Shown piece after piece: positions 9,415 to 18,269 of a DNA stretch of 64,000 bases. Position numbers and translations under genes: made by a program. Source of the stretch: Streptomyces endophytica (GTDB lineage Bacteria > Actinomycetota > Actinomycetes > Streptomycetales > Streptomycetaceae); assembly GCF_026153355.1 (NCBI RefSeq), contig NZ_CP110636.1, forward strand, positions 1,674,001 to 1,738,000, in the 5' to 3' direction. Position 1 is the first letter of the stretch, and the number at the start of each line of letters is the position of its first letter. The notes below the pieces were generated by a model. That model was not told the origin of the DNA. It did not search any database and saw nothing but the letters and a program-made list of their open reading frames with translations.

Positions 9415-9470
9415 GTCCGGCACCGCGAGGCCCCGGGCCCGGCGCCCGGGCCGGAGCCGCGGTGCCGGAC
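9415..9470. terminator. bidirectional terminator hairpin
   Basis: A 12-bp perfect outer stem (GTCCGGCACCGC / GCGGTGCCGGAC) encloses a GC-rich inner palindrome. It lies between convergent genes. Confidence 0.7.
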
Positions 9471-9491
9471 CGCTCCCCTCCGGAACACCCC

Positions 9492-10708
9492 TCACCCCTG
9501 GTCGAAGGGGAGCTCCAGCATCCGGATCGCGTTCCCCCGCAGGAGCTTGTACGTCACCTCGTCCGGCAGCCCCGCCATGTGCTCGGCCGCCACCTGCTTC
9601 GTGTGCGGCCAGGTCGAGTCGACGTGGGGGTAGTCCGTCTCGAACGTCGCGTTGTCGACCCCCACGGTCTCGATCGCCTCGACCCCGTGCCTGTCCCGGA
9701 AGAAGCAGCAGAAGATCTGCCGGTAGTAGTACGACGAGGGCGGCTCGGGGATCAGGTCCTTCACCCCGCCCCAGGCCCGGTGCTCCTCCCAGACGTCGTC
9801 GGCGCGCTCCAGTGCGTACGGGATCCAGCCCATCTGGCCCTCGCTGTAAGCGAGTTTCAGCCGCGGGAACTTCACCAGCACGCCGCTGAACAGGAAGTCC
9901 ATCATCGACGCCATCGCGTTGTTGAAGGAGAGCGCGGCCTGGACCGCGGGCGGGGCGTCCGGTGAGGCCGCCGGCATCTGCGACGACGACCCGATGTGCA
10001 TGTTCACCACCGTCCCGGTCTCCTCGCACGCCGCGAAGAACGGGTCCCAGTACCCGGAGTGGATCGACGGCAGTCCCAGGTACGTGGGATCTCGCTGAAG
10101 GTCACCGCCCGTACCCCGCGGGCGGCGTTGCGCCGGATCTCCGCGACCGCCAGGTCGATGTCCCACAACGGGATGAGGCACAGCGGGATCAGCCGGCCGC
10201 CGCTGTCCCCGCACCACTCCTCCACCATCCAGTCGTTGTACGCCCGGACGCAGGCGAGCCCGACCTCCTTGTCCTGCGCCTCGGCGAAGGTCTGGCCGCA
10301 GAAGCGCGGGAACGTCGGGAAGCAGAGCGACGCCTCCACGTGGTTGACGTCCATGTCCGCGAGCCGCGCCTTGGGGTCCCAGCAGCCGCGCCGCATCTGC
10401 TCCCGGGTGATCCCGTCCAGCGTCATCTCGTCCCGGGAGAAGCCCACGGCCGCGATGATGCGCTTGTACGGGAAGATCTGCCCGTCGTACTCCCACCAGT
10501 CCGTGATCTGACCGTCCGGGTCCGTGGTGAACCGGTACTTCCCGCCCACGTACGCCAGCTCACCGATGCCGGCGGTGAACGGCTTCGGCCCCCTGTCCTG
10601 GTACTTCTTCGGAAGCCAGGTCTCGAAGAGGTGCGCCGGTTCGATCACGTGATCGTCCACGCTGATGACCTTGGGAAGCTCCGCCGTGCCGCTCTCGTTG
10701 CTGATCAC
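9492..10708 (-). CDS. amidohydrolase family 2 protein (one frameshift)
   Basis: A metal-dependent hydrolase of the amidohydrolase-2 (ACMSD-like TIM barrel) family. The N-terminal part shows the metal-binding strand VISVDDHVIEPAHLFETW. The C-terminal part shows NMHIGSSSQ, a family Glu/His region, and FETDYPHVDSTWP with the catalytic Asp. The two halves are in different frames: ...VTFSEIP is followed in the next frame by TYLGLPSIHSGYWDP. One G is apparently missing in the GGG run at 10086-10088. GTG 10708 is chosen because GGGGG lies 8-9 nt upstream. Probably an assembly error rather than a pseudogene. Divergent from the DoxX gene with operator-like sites between. Confidence 0.85.
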
Positions 10709-10752
10709 GCTGTACCCCCAACTGCCCGCCGGTGAGTCCCTACGGGCCCGAA

Positions 10753-10770
10753 TCTGACGACCCATCAGTT
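10753..10770. promoter_or_regulatory. operator-like site A (CTGACG-N3-CATCAG)
   Basis: TCTGACGACCCATCAGTT is an imperfect palindrome and matches site B at 16 of 18 positions. It lies about 45 bp upstream of the amidohydrolase start. The dyad form suits a TetR-like dimer; which regulator binds is unknown. Confidence 0.55.
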
Positions 10771-10908
10771 CCGAGGCTATGACCTCCCCTCGCGACGACA
10801 AGGCGCGCCCGGCAACTCCCCCCTCCCGGGTCGCCGGCCCTTACGACCCGAGCCGCCCCACTTGCGGGATGAGCCGCCAGCCGCTGAACTTGCGGACACC
10901 GAACTCAT

Positions 10909-10926
10909 CTGACGCTCCATCAGTTC
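10909..10926. promoter_or_regulatory. operator-like site B (CTGACG-N3-CATCAG)
   Basis: TCTGACGCTCCATCAGTT is the second copy, about 33 bp upstream of the DoxX start. The paired placement suggests one repressor controls both divergent genes. Confidence 0.55.
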
Positions 10927-10958
10927 ACATCTCCGCCGCGGACGAATCGAGGGACGAC

Positions 10959-11426
10959 ATGGGCACGACCCCGCACACGATCTGGCTCAGCGGCGCCGAG
11001 TGGTGCGCGGTCCTCCGGATCGGCCTCGGGCTGTGGTGGCTGGAGAGCTGGCGCCACAAGGACAAGAAGACCTGGTTCGCCGGCGGTGGCATCGACTGGG
11101 CGGCCGGCATCGCGGCCGAACACCGCTGGCCCGCCGTCCGCAAGAGCTTCGACCGCCTCGTGAAGCCGCACCCCCGCCTGATGGCGTACCTCGTCGCCTA
11201 CGCCGAACTGGCCCTCGGCCTCGGACTGATCACGGGCTTCCTCACCCCGATAGCCCTGGTCGCCGGCGCTGTGCTCAATCTGATCTACCTGATCCTGATG
11301 ATCCACGACTGGGCGGAACAGGGCCAGAACCTGATGATGGCGCTGATCTCGACCGTCGGCCTCCTGACCATGAGCTGGCAGAGCTGGTCGCTCGACGGGG
11401 TTTTGGGGTTGTTCCTGCCTTCCTGA
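10959..11426 (+). CDS. DoxX-like integral membrane protein
   Basis: About 155 residues with four likely membrane helices: around LRIGLGLWWLE, LVAYAELALGLGLI, IALVAGAVLNLIYLIL and the C-terminal segment. This is typical of the DoxX/DoxD-like superfamily. ATG 10959 follows GAGGGA at good distance. DoxX-type proteins often sit beside redox or ring-cleaving enzymes; here the amidohydrolase is divergent and a TetR-P450 pair lies downstream. The substrate or partner cannot be assigned. Confidence 0.8.
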   Translation: MGTTPHTIWLSGAEWCAVLRIGLGLWWLESWRHKDKKTWFAGGGIDWAAGIAAEHRWPAVRKSFDRLVKPHPRLMAYLVAYAELALGLGLITGFLTPIALVAGAVLNLIYLILMIHDWAEQGQNLMMALISTVGLLTMSWQSWSLDGVLGLFLPS

Positions 11427-11523
11427 GGCCGGCGACGCTCGCCGGCCCGCCTCCGCCGCCCCGCCATCGACCGCCTGTCCGGAAAGCGCCTTCCGGCCTC
11501 CCCGTCGCCGTCCCTAGCCTGGT

Positions 11524-11556
11524 CTCCGTGACCAGATTTCATATCTGGTCACGGAG
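11524..11556. promoter_or_regulatory. 14-bp perfect inverted repeat upstream of tetR gene
   Basis: CTCCGTGACCAGAT (11524-11537), a 5-nt spacer, then ATCTGGTCACGGAG (11543-11556). It lies 90 bp before the TetR start and is likely its own operator. It shares no core with the CTGACG sites. Confidence 0.65.
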
Positions 11557-11646
11557 TCAGAGCCAGGAGTCAGGCGCAGAGACAGGCGCAGAGACGGACG
11601 CGGAGCCCAAGGGATCCGCGTACCGGCGGGGGAGGCGGAAGAAGCC

Positions 11647-12348
11647 GTGGAGCGGGCGGAGCGCGGGGAGCGGATCCTGGCGGTGGCCGGGGAGTTGCTG
11701 CTCGCCTGGGGGTACGCGCGGATCACGATCGACGAGATCGCCCGGCGCGCCAAGGTGGGCAAGGGAACGGTCTACCTCCACTGGAAGACCAAGGATGCCC
11801 TGCTTCTCGCCGTCATGCTGAAGGCGCAATCCCGCAGCCAGCAACGGCATGTGGAACGCCTCCGCGCCGATCCGCTGGAGGTCCTGCCGAGCCGGATGAT
11901 GCGCGGGCGCTTCCAGGACTTCCTCGCCGAGCCCGTGCTGCGCGCCCTGTACACCGATGACTCCGATGTCCTCGGCCGGCTCAATGACCACGCCAAGAAG
12001 GAGTTCGCGGAGCTGATCGTCGAGGCCGACCGGACCCTGCGACGCCACCTTGAGGTCTTGCGTGCACACGGTCTGGTGCGCACCGACACGGAGGTGCGCC
12101 ACCAGCAGTACGCGCTGATGGCGATCGCCACCGGGTTCTTCACCGCGGAGACGCTGCTCCACGATCGGGCTCCGGACACCCCTGGGACGCGTGCGGAGAT
12201 CCTGGCCCGGACCGTCCGGAGCACGCTCGAAACCGCCCCCGGGCACGAACACCGGGCCGCCACCGCGGCCGTACCGGAAGTCATCGCCCTCTACGAGCAG
12301 TTGGCGGACGCGTCCGCCCGCGAGATGGACCGCCAGGTACGTCGCTGA
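11647..12348 (+). CDS. TetR family transcriptional regulator
   Basis: About 233 residues. The N-terminal HTH is classic TetR: ERILAVAGELLLAWGY, ITIDEIARRAKVGKGTVY, LHWKTKDALL. The C-terminal ligand domain is variable. GTG 11647 is preceded by GGGGGAGGCGG. It lies directly upstream of the P450 gene on the same strand and downstream of the perfect inverted repeat, so it probably represses itself and perhaps the P450. No ligand can be inferred. Confidence 0.92.
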   Translation: MERAERGERILAVAGELLLAWGYARITIDEIARRAKVGKGTVYLHWKTKDALLLAVMLKAQSRSQQRHVERLRADPLEVLPSRMMRGRFQDFLAEPVLRALYTDDSDVLGRLNDHAKKEFAELIVEADRTLRRHLEVLRAHGLVRTDTEVRHQQYALMAIATGFFTAETLLHDRAPDTPGTRAEILARTVRSTLETAPGHEHRAATAAVPEVIALYEQLADASAREMDRQVRR

Positions 12349-12456
12349 GACCCAGCGGCGGGTACGCCGCCGCCGCGGGCGCGGCGGCGGCCGGAGACGG
12401 CGGCCGGTGACCGACCGCGGCCGCCTCGCCCACTCCCAACCGGAGGAGAACGAAAG

Positions 12457-13749
12457 ATGTCGGCATTACCCCGCTCCCCGTTCACCGCGCACGTCGGGAA
12501 ACACCCGGGCGAGCCGCAGCTGATGGATCCCGCGCTGGTCAGCGACCCCTACGGCGGGTACGGGGCGTTGCGCGAGCAGGGGCCGGTCGTCCGCGGGCAG
12601 GTTCATGGACGACTCGCCCGCCTGGTTCGTGACCCGCTTCGAGGAGGTCCGGCAGGTCCTGCGCGACCCGCGGTTCGCGAACAACCCGGTCGCCTCCTCC
12701 CTGGGCGCCAGGCCCGAGGACTCGCCCACGGTGCGGCTGTTGGACATGCTCGGCTTCCCCGAGCACCTGCGCGTCTACCTGCTCGGATCGATCCTCAACA
12801 ACGACGCCCCGGACCACACCCGGCTCCGCCGCCTGGTGTCCCGCGCGTTCACCGCACGCAAGATCACCAACCTGCGGCCGCGCGTGGCGGAGATAACGGA
12901 CTCCCTGCTGGACCGGCTCCCCGAGCACGCCGAGGACGGCGTCGTCGACCTGATCCCGCACTTCGCGTACCCGCTGCCCATCACGGTCATCTGTGAACTG
13001 GTCGGCATACCGGAAGCCGACCGTCCGCAATGGCGTCAATGGGGTGCCGACCTCGTCTCCCTCCAACCGGATCGGCTCGGCGTCACGTTCCCCGCGATGA
13101 TCGACCACATCCACGAGCTGATCCGCGAACGCCGCGGCGCGCTCACCGACGACCTGCTCAGCGAGCTGATCCGCACCCATGACGACGACGGCGGCCGGCT
13201 GAGCGACGTCGAGATGGTCACCATGGTCCTCACTCTCGTCCTTGCCGGTCACGAGACCACCGCCCACCTGATAGGCAACGGCACGGCGGCGCTGCTCACC
13301 CACCCCGGCCAACTCCGCCTGCTCCAGGACGATCCGGCCCTGCTCCCGCGGGCCGTCCATGAGCTGATGCGGTGGTGCGGGCCGGTGCACATGACGCAGC
13401 TGCGGTACGCCACCGAGGACGTCGAGCTCGCCGGCACCCTGATCCGCAAGGGCGACGCCGTGCAGCTCATCCTGGTGTCGGCGAACCACGATCCCCGCCA
13501 CTACACCGACCCCGAACGCCTCGATCTGACCCGCCATCCCGCGGGCCACGCCGAGAACCACGTGGGCTTCGGCCACGGTCCGCACTACTGCCTCGGCGCG
13601 ACGCTGGCCAAACAGGAGGCCGAGGTCGCCCTCGGGAAGCTGCTCGCACGCTTCCCGGCGTCGCGCTCGCCGTCCCACCGGAGCGCCTGGAACGCGTGCA
13701 GATCCCGGGCAGTTGGCGGCTGGCGTCCCTGCCGCTGCGGTTGAGCTGA
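12457..13749 (+). CDS. cytochrome P450 (two frameshifts, TTA codon 4)
   Basis: A bacterial class I P450, about 430 residues when joined. The I-helix is LVLAGHETTAHLIG, the ExxR motif ELMR, and the heme-binding loop GFGHGPHYCLG with the axial Cys. ATG 12457 follows GGAGGAG. The first 48 codons are in another frame: an extra G near 12600 (CAGG/TTC) separates them from MDDSPAWFVTRFEEV. A missing C near 13653 moves the C-terminus into the frame reading PGVALAVPPERLERV. Codon 4 is TTA (12466-12468), so translation may depend on the bldA tRNA. Redox partners are not adjacent. Substrate unknown. Confidence 0.92.
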
Positions 13750-13800
13750 GAGCCCGCGCTCCGGGCGGGGCGGAACCTCGTCCCGGCCCCGGAGGGAGCG

Positions 13801-13837
13801 GGGGCGGCCGGCCGATCGTCGACCGGCCGGCCGCCCC
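13801..13837. terminator. bidirectional terminator, 14-bp stem
   Basis: GGGGCGGCCGGCCG / CGGCCGGCCGCCCC with a 9-nt loop, between the convergent P450 and lipoprotein genes. Confidence 0.8.
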
Positions 13838-13859
13838 GCCACTTCCCCGGTGCGTGGGG

Positions 13860-14942
13860 TTACTTGCCGGCCACCGAGGCGCGCCAGGTGACCTGGTGCG
13901 AGCCCTCGCCCTCACCGTTGAAGATCACCGCTGTCGGCGCGTCGCCCTTCGGCAGCAGGTGGATGGAGCACTCGGTCACCACGCCGTTCGGCTTCAGCAT
14001 CTTGTCGGGGACGGCCTCGGGGCACTGGCTGACACCGGGGCCGCCGATGTCGATCAGCACCATCTTCCGCACGGTCTGACCGGCCGCGGTCTGCAGCGTC
14101 ACCCCGTCGTTCATGCTGGGCAGCAGGTCGTACTTGCCGCTGTTCCGGTACTGCATGGTGACGTAGTACGGGACCATCTTCTTCTGGTCCGCGTCCAGGT
14201 CGAAACGGCCCAGGTCGGCGATGGAGCCGGCGCGCACGCTCTTCGGGGTGATCCGCAGCGAGACGGGCCGCTTGTCGGCGTCCTCCGTGACGCCGTCGGC
14301 CGGCTTGCCCGCGGGCAGGATCCCGTCCGACGCACCGCCTTCGGCACCGCCCTCGCCCACCTTCCAGATGAGGGTGTCACCCCCGTCGTCCTTGTAGGAG
14401 ACGGTCGTCGGCGGCTGCCCCTTGGGGAGCATGTAGATCTGGCAGAGCGCGGCGGTGGCGCCGGCCGCCAGCTGCGACGCGCCGCCCTCGCGGCACTCGG
14501 GCGGCAGTCCGGAGCTCGTGGCCAACGGGTTGGACTGGAACAGCGAGACCGGCTGGGCCGGCTGGCCGTCCGCACCGGTGACGGAGAAGTTCCGCTCCGG
14601 GGACAGGTTCTTCACCGTCTTCTTGCCGGTGTTCGTGTACGAGAAGGTGAGGTAGTACGGCACCTTCCCCTTCAGGTCGCCGTCCAGCCGGATGTGCGAG
14701 AGGTCGGAGTCCGAGCCGCGGGCCAGCCGCGTCGGGGTGATCCGCAGCGGGTGCGCCTTGTCGTCGGAGTCGGTCCAGGTGGCCTGGCGGGGCGTGGCCT
14801 TCATCGGCAGCGGCTTGGCGGGCGTCACGGCCTCCGACGGCCCGGGCGCCGCCTTGCCGCTACCCGGCCCGCCACATCCCACGGCCAGCAGCATGAGCGC
14901 GCTGAGACCCGCGGCGCCCGCGATACGTATCGGCTTCCGCAC
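13860..14942 (-). CDS. secreted lipoprotein with two homologous domains
   Basis: About 360 residues. The N-terminus has a basic start, hydrophobic core and lipobox LAVGC, so it is an exported lipoprotein. The mature part contains an internal duplication. Each half begins with LRITPTRLARG or LRITPKSVRAG, then KVPYYLTFSYTNTGKK or MVPYYVTMQYRNSGKY. Each half continues with a Cys pair and LPKGQPPTTVSYKDD or LPKGDAPTAVIFNGE. The paired Cys residues suggest a disulfide in each domain. GTG 14942 has GGGGGA upstream. Function unknown; the beta-rich pattern suggests an extracellular binding domain. Confidence 0.82.
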   Translation of the reverse strand: MRKPIRIAGAAGLSALMLLAVGCGGPGSGKAAPGPSEAVTPAKPLPMKATPRQATWTDSDDKAHPLRITPTRLARGSDSDLSHIRLDGDLKGKVPYYLTFSYTNTGKKTVKNLSPERNFSVTGADGQPAQPVSLFQSNPLATSSGLPPECREGGASQLAAGATAALCQIYMLPKGQPPTTVSYKDDGGDTLIWKVGEGGAEGGASDGILPAGKPADGVTEDADKRPVSLRITPKSVRAGSIADLGRFDLDADQKKMVPYYVTMQYRNSGKYDLLPSMNDGVTLQTAAGQTVRKMVLIDIGGPGVSQCPEAVPDKMLKPNGVVTECSIHLLPKGDAPTAVIFNGEGEGSHQVTWRASVAGK

Positions 14943-14950
14943 GGCAATCC

Positions 14951-15055
14951 CCCGTTGTTCTGCGGCGTTTCCGCGTTGTTCTGCGTTGTTCTGCGTTGTT
15001 CTACGTTGATCTGCATCGTTCGTCGATGGCCTGCATCGTTCTTCGATGGCCTGCG
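14951..15055. repeat. tandem repeats upstream of lipoprotein gene
   Basis: A GCGTTGTTCT decamer recurs in tandem (about 14951-15003), then two copies of a TGCATCGTTCnTCGATGGCC unit (about 15012-15052). The array lies in the 5' leader or promoter region of the lipoprotein gene on the minus strand. Confidence 0.6.
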
Positions 15056-15174
15056 CCGGTGCCCGTCGTTGCCGCCTGACCGGCCGGGACCGGTCGGCCA
15101 CACTAGCCGGGGGCGGTACGGACGAACGGCACCGCCCCCGGAGCCCCGGGGCAACGGGCCCGTAGGAACGCACC

Positions 15175-16008
15175 TCAACGAGGACGACTGGCCCGCAGCG
15201 AGTACATGAGGGGAACGCGGGGACGGTCGGCGGGAAAGCGGTAGTACCCGTCGTCGCCCCGCCGAAGTGCGGCGAACCGCTGGAACATGGTCATGTCGTG
15301 CTCGTGCAGGAAGTCGATGCGCAGACCGGCGCCGGCGAGTGCGGAGACGACGTCGCCCAGCGGATGCTGCCATTCGACACTGCGGTTGTTGACCGTCGGC
15401 GCCTCGAAGTCCGCGTACGTACCGGGCACTTCGTCGACCCAGGCGTCCCGCCGGAAGTAGTCGTGGACGATCCGCGCGCCGGTCTCGTCGTCGAGCGCGT
15501 CGGCCAGCGGGTGGAATTCGGCGAGGTAGAGGAAGCCTCCGGGTGCGACGAGCGAGGCGGCGGTGTCGGCCCAGCGCTCCAGGTCCGGGAGCCAGTTCAG
15601 GGCACCGATTCCGGTGTAGACGATGTCGTACGAGGCGTCGGGGACGGCCTCGGCGGCGTCGTAGACGTCGGCGGCGACGAAGGCCGCACGGTCCGGGCCG
15701 TAGCCGAGCCCGGCGGCGAGCTCGCGGGCGGCTTCCACGGCCGGTTCGGAGAAGTCCAGGCCGACGACGCGGGCGGCGCCGCGGTGCGCCCAGGAAAGCG
15801 TGTCCTGCCCGAAGTGGCACTGGAGGTGGAGCAGGGACCGGCCGGTGACGTCCCCGACCTCTGCGGTCTCGAAGTCGCGGATCACGTCCCGGACCCGGCG
15901 GAAGCGCTCCTGGTCATAAAAATCGCTCGCGGTGTGGATGGCCACCCGCTCGTCCCACCTCGCGCGATTGGTCTCCCGCCAGTCGTCGGGGCCGGTGTGT
16001 TTTCGCAT
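15175..16008 (-). CDS. class I SAM-dependent methyltransferase
   Basis: About 277 residues. The SAM-binding fold is visible: motif I LLHLQCHFGQDTLSWA, the acidic strand-2 end VVGLDFSEPAV, then YDIVYTGIGALNWLPD, and a post-motif with LVAPGGFLYLAEFHP. The LQCHFGQDT variant is typical of a large actinobacterial methyltransferase group annotated as small-molecule methylases. It is divergent from the S9 peptidase with only 69 bp between them, so the promoters are shared. Substrate unknown. Confidence 0.88.
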   Translation of the reverse strand: MRKHTGPDDWRETNRARWDERVAIHTASDFYDQERFRRVRDVIRDFETAEVGDVTGRSLLHLQCHFGQDTLSWAHRGAARVVGLDFSEPAVEAARELAAGLGYGPDRAAFVAADVYDAAEAVPDASYDIVYTGIGALNWLPDLERWADTAASLVAPGGFLYLAEFHPLADALDDETGARIVHDYFRRDAWVDEVPGTYADFEAPTVNNRSVEWQHPLGDVVSALAGAGLRIDFLHEHDMTMFQRFAALRRGDDGYYRFPADRPRVPLMYSLRASRPR

Positions 16009-16017
16009 ATCGCGAAG

Positions 16018-16026
16018 TTATCCACA
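16018..16026 (+). promoter_or_regulatory. isolated DnaA-box match
   Basis: TTATCCACA, a perfect match to the general DnaA box, lies in the 69-bp divergent promoter region. A single box may be chance. Confidence 0.3.
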
Positions 16027-16077
16027 GGGTTGTGGCCCTCGCCAACGCATTTCGAGCGCCGGGCGCAGAATGGGCGC

Positions 16078-18048
16078 ATGACTGACGAGACGACCGCAGG
16101 ACCCGACCGCACGCCCGCCCCGACCCCTTCCTCGGCCGACCCCGACCGCTCCGCCCGCTCCTCCGGGACGCTGACGGACTCGGCCGACCCCATAACGGGC
16201 CCGGGCACGTCGACACCTGACCCGGCCGCCTCGCCGAAACGGGACACCACGGACATGCCCGACTGGGAGAAGCGCTTCCGCGCCCCGCGGATCGGACTGC
16301 CGGACTGGGCCGAGGACGCCCCGGACCGCTCCCTGTTCGTCTCGAACGCCACCGGCACCTTCGAGCTGTACACCTGGGACCGGGCGACCGGCGCCCAGCG
16401 ACAGGCCACGGACCGGCCGAACGGCACGACGGACGGGACGCTCTCGCCGGACGGCGAATGGGTCTGGTGGTTCTCGGACACCGACGGGGACGAGTTCGGC
16501 GTCTGGATGCGGCAGCCGTTCGCCGGCGGGCCGGACGAGCCGGCCACCCCCGGACTCGCCCCCTCCTACCCGGGAGGCCTGGCCATCGGCCGCGACGGCA
16601 CCGCGATCGTCGGCCGCTCCACGGACGACGACGGCTCGACCATCCACGTCGTACGCCCGGGACAGTCCCCCGCGGAGATCTACCGGCACCGCGAGTCGGC
16701 GGGCGTCGGCGATCTCTCGCACGACGGCTCACTGATCGCCATCGAGCACACCGAGCACGGCGACGCGATGCACTCCGCGATCCGCGTCGTCCGGCCCGAC
16801 GGCTCCACGGTCGCCGAGCTGGACGACACCAACGGCGGCACCGAGGAGCTGGGCCTGTCGGTGCTGGGCTTCGCACCGGTGGACGGTGACTCCCGGCTGC
16901 TGGTCGGGCACCAGCGCCGGGGCCGCTGGGAGCCGATGATCTGGGACCCGCTGACCGGCAAGGAGACGGCCCTGGAGATCGACCTCCCGGGAGACGTCGG
17001 CGCCGACTGGTACCCGGACGGCTCGGCACTGCTCGTGGAGCACGAGTACCAGGCCCGGAGCGAGCTGTGGCGGTACGACCTCGGAGCGGAGCCGGCGGGC
17101 GCGATACTGACCCGGGTCGAGACCCCGGCCGGCACGGTCTCGGGCTCGACGGCACGGCCCGACGGCACGGTCGAGTTCCTGTGGTCGTCGGCCGCGCAGC
17201 CCCCGGAGGTGCGCTCGACGAGCGGTGCCGTCGTGCTGGACCCGCCCGGCATGAAGGCGCCGGGATCGGTGCCGGTGCGGGACGTCTGGGTGGACGGCCC
17301 CGGCGGCCGTATCCACGCCCTGGTGCAGCAGCCTGCGGGCGACGGCCCCTTCCCGACGGTGTTCGACATCCACGGCGGCCCGACCTGGCACGACAGCGAC
17401 TCCTTCGCCTCGTCCCCGGCGGCGTGGGTGGATCACGGCTTCGCGGTCGTACGCGTCAACTACCGCGGCTCGACGGGCTACGGCCGCGCCTGGACGGACG
17501 CGCTCAAGCACCGCGTCGGGCTGATCGAGCTCGAAGACATCGCCGCGGTGCGCGAGTGGGCGGTCGGCTCCGGCCTGGCGGACCCGGAGCAGCTGGTCCT
17601 GGCCGGCGGCTCCTGGGGCGGCTACCTCACCCTGCTCGGGGTCGGCACCCAGCCGGACGCCTGGGCACTGGGCCTCGCGGCGGTACCGGTGGCGGACTAC
17701 GTCACCGCCTACAACGACGAGATGGAAGCCCTCAAGGCCATGGACCGCACCCTCCTGGGCGGCACCCCCGAGGAGGTCCCGGAGCGCTTCGAGGCCTCGT
17801 CCCCGCTGACCTACGTGGACGCGGTGCGGGCCCCGGTCTACATCTCCGCCGGCGTCAACGACCCGCGCTGCCCGATCCAGCAGGTGGAGAACTACGTCCA
17901 GCGCCTGGAACAGCGCAGCCACCCGCACGAGGTCTACCGCTACGACGCGGGCCACGGCTCCCTCGTCGTCGAGGAACGCATCAAGCAGGTCCGCCTGGAA
18001 CTCGACTTCACCCAGCGCTACTTGGCCACCAAGCACGAGAACGCCTGA
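16078..18048 (+). CDS. S9 family peptidase (prolyl oligopeptidase / acylaminoacyl peptidase type)
   Basis: About 656 residues. An N-terminal Thr/Pro/Asp-rich stretch (1-58) precedes a beta-propeller with repeated LSPDGEW-like and LSHDGS-like strands. The C-terminal alpha/beta hydrolase domain carries the nucleophile elbow GGSWGG (Ser), VNDPRCP (Asp) and AGHGS (His). Family members are serine peptidases acting on short or blocked peptides. ATG 16078 opens the protein; internal Met 60 (MPDWEKRF) is where homologous sequence seems to begin and is an alternative start. No signal peptide, so probably cytosolic. Confidence 0.9.
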   Translation: MTDETTAGPDRTPAPTPSSADPDRSARSSGTLTDSADPITGPGTSTPDPAASPKRDTTDMPDWEKRFRAPRIGLPDWAEDAPDRSLFVSNATGTFELYTWDRATGAQRQATDRPNGTTDGTLSPDGEWVWWFSDTDGDEFGVWMRQPFAGGPDEPATPGLAPSYPGGLAIGRDGTAIVGRSTDDDGSTIHVVRPGQSPAEIYRHRESAGVGDLSHDGSLIAIEHTEHGDAMHSAIRVVRPDGSTVAELDDTNGGTEELGLSVLGFAPVDGDSRLLVGHQRRGRWEPMIWDPLTGKETALEIDLPGDVGADWYPDGSALLVEHEYQARSELWRYDLGAEPAGAILTRVETPAGTVSGSTARPDGTVEFLWSSAAQPPEVRSTSGAVVLDPPGMKAPGSVPVRDVWVDGPGGRIHALVQQPAGDGPFPTVFDIHGGPTWHDSDSFASSPAAWVDHGFAVVRVNYRGSTGYGRAWTDALKHRVGLIELEDIAAVREWAVGSGLADPEQLVLAGGSWGGYLTLLGVGTQPDAWALGLAAVPVADYVTAYNDEMEALKAMDRTLLGGTPEEVPERFEASSPLTYVDAVRAPVYISAGVNDPRCPIQQVENYVQRLEQRSHPHEVYRYDAGHGSLVVEERIKQVRLELDFTQRYLATKHENA

Positions 18049-18269
18049 GCAGCAGCACGGCAGCACGGCAGCACAAGCACGGACACAGGAAAGAGGGGCG
18101 ACCTCCCGGAAGGAGAGCGAAAGAGCAAGAGAGCAAGAGAACTGGAGAGCCGGAGAACAGGAGAGCAGTGCTCTCGCGGGCGCGGCCCAGCAACACGGCC
18201 CCATAACGCGGCTCCGCAACACGGGCCCGTAACGCCGCCCCGTACGCCGCTCCGTAACGCGGCCCCCTC
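18049..18269. repeat. low-complexity spacer
   Basis: Short tandem motifs: CAGCACGG (18050-18075), GAGCAAGAGA (18120-18145) and degenerate CCGTAACGCnGC units (18200-18262). No gene seen. Confidence 0.45.

Noticed and set aside
16018..16026. A replication origin at the DnaA box
   Set aside because: One box only; Streptomyces oriC has many boxes between dnaA and dnaN, which are not here.
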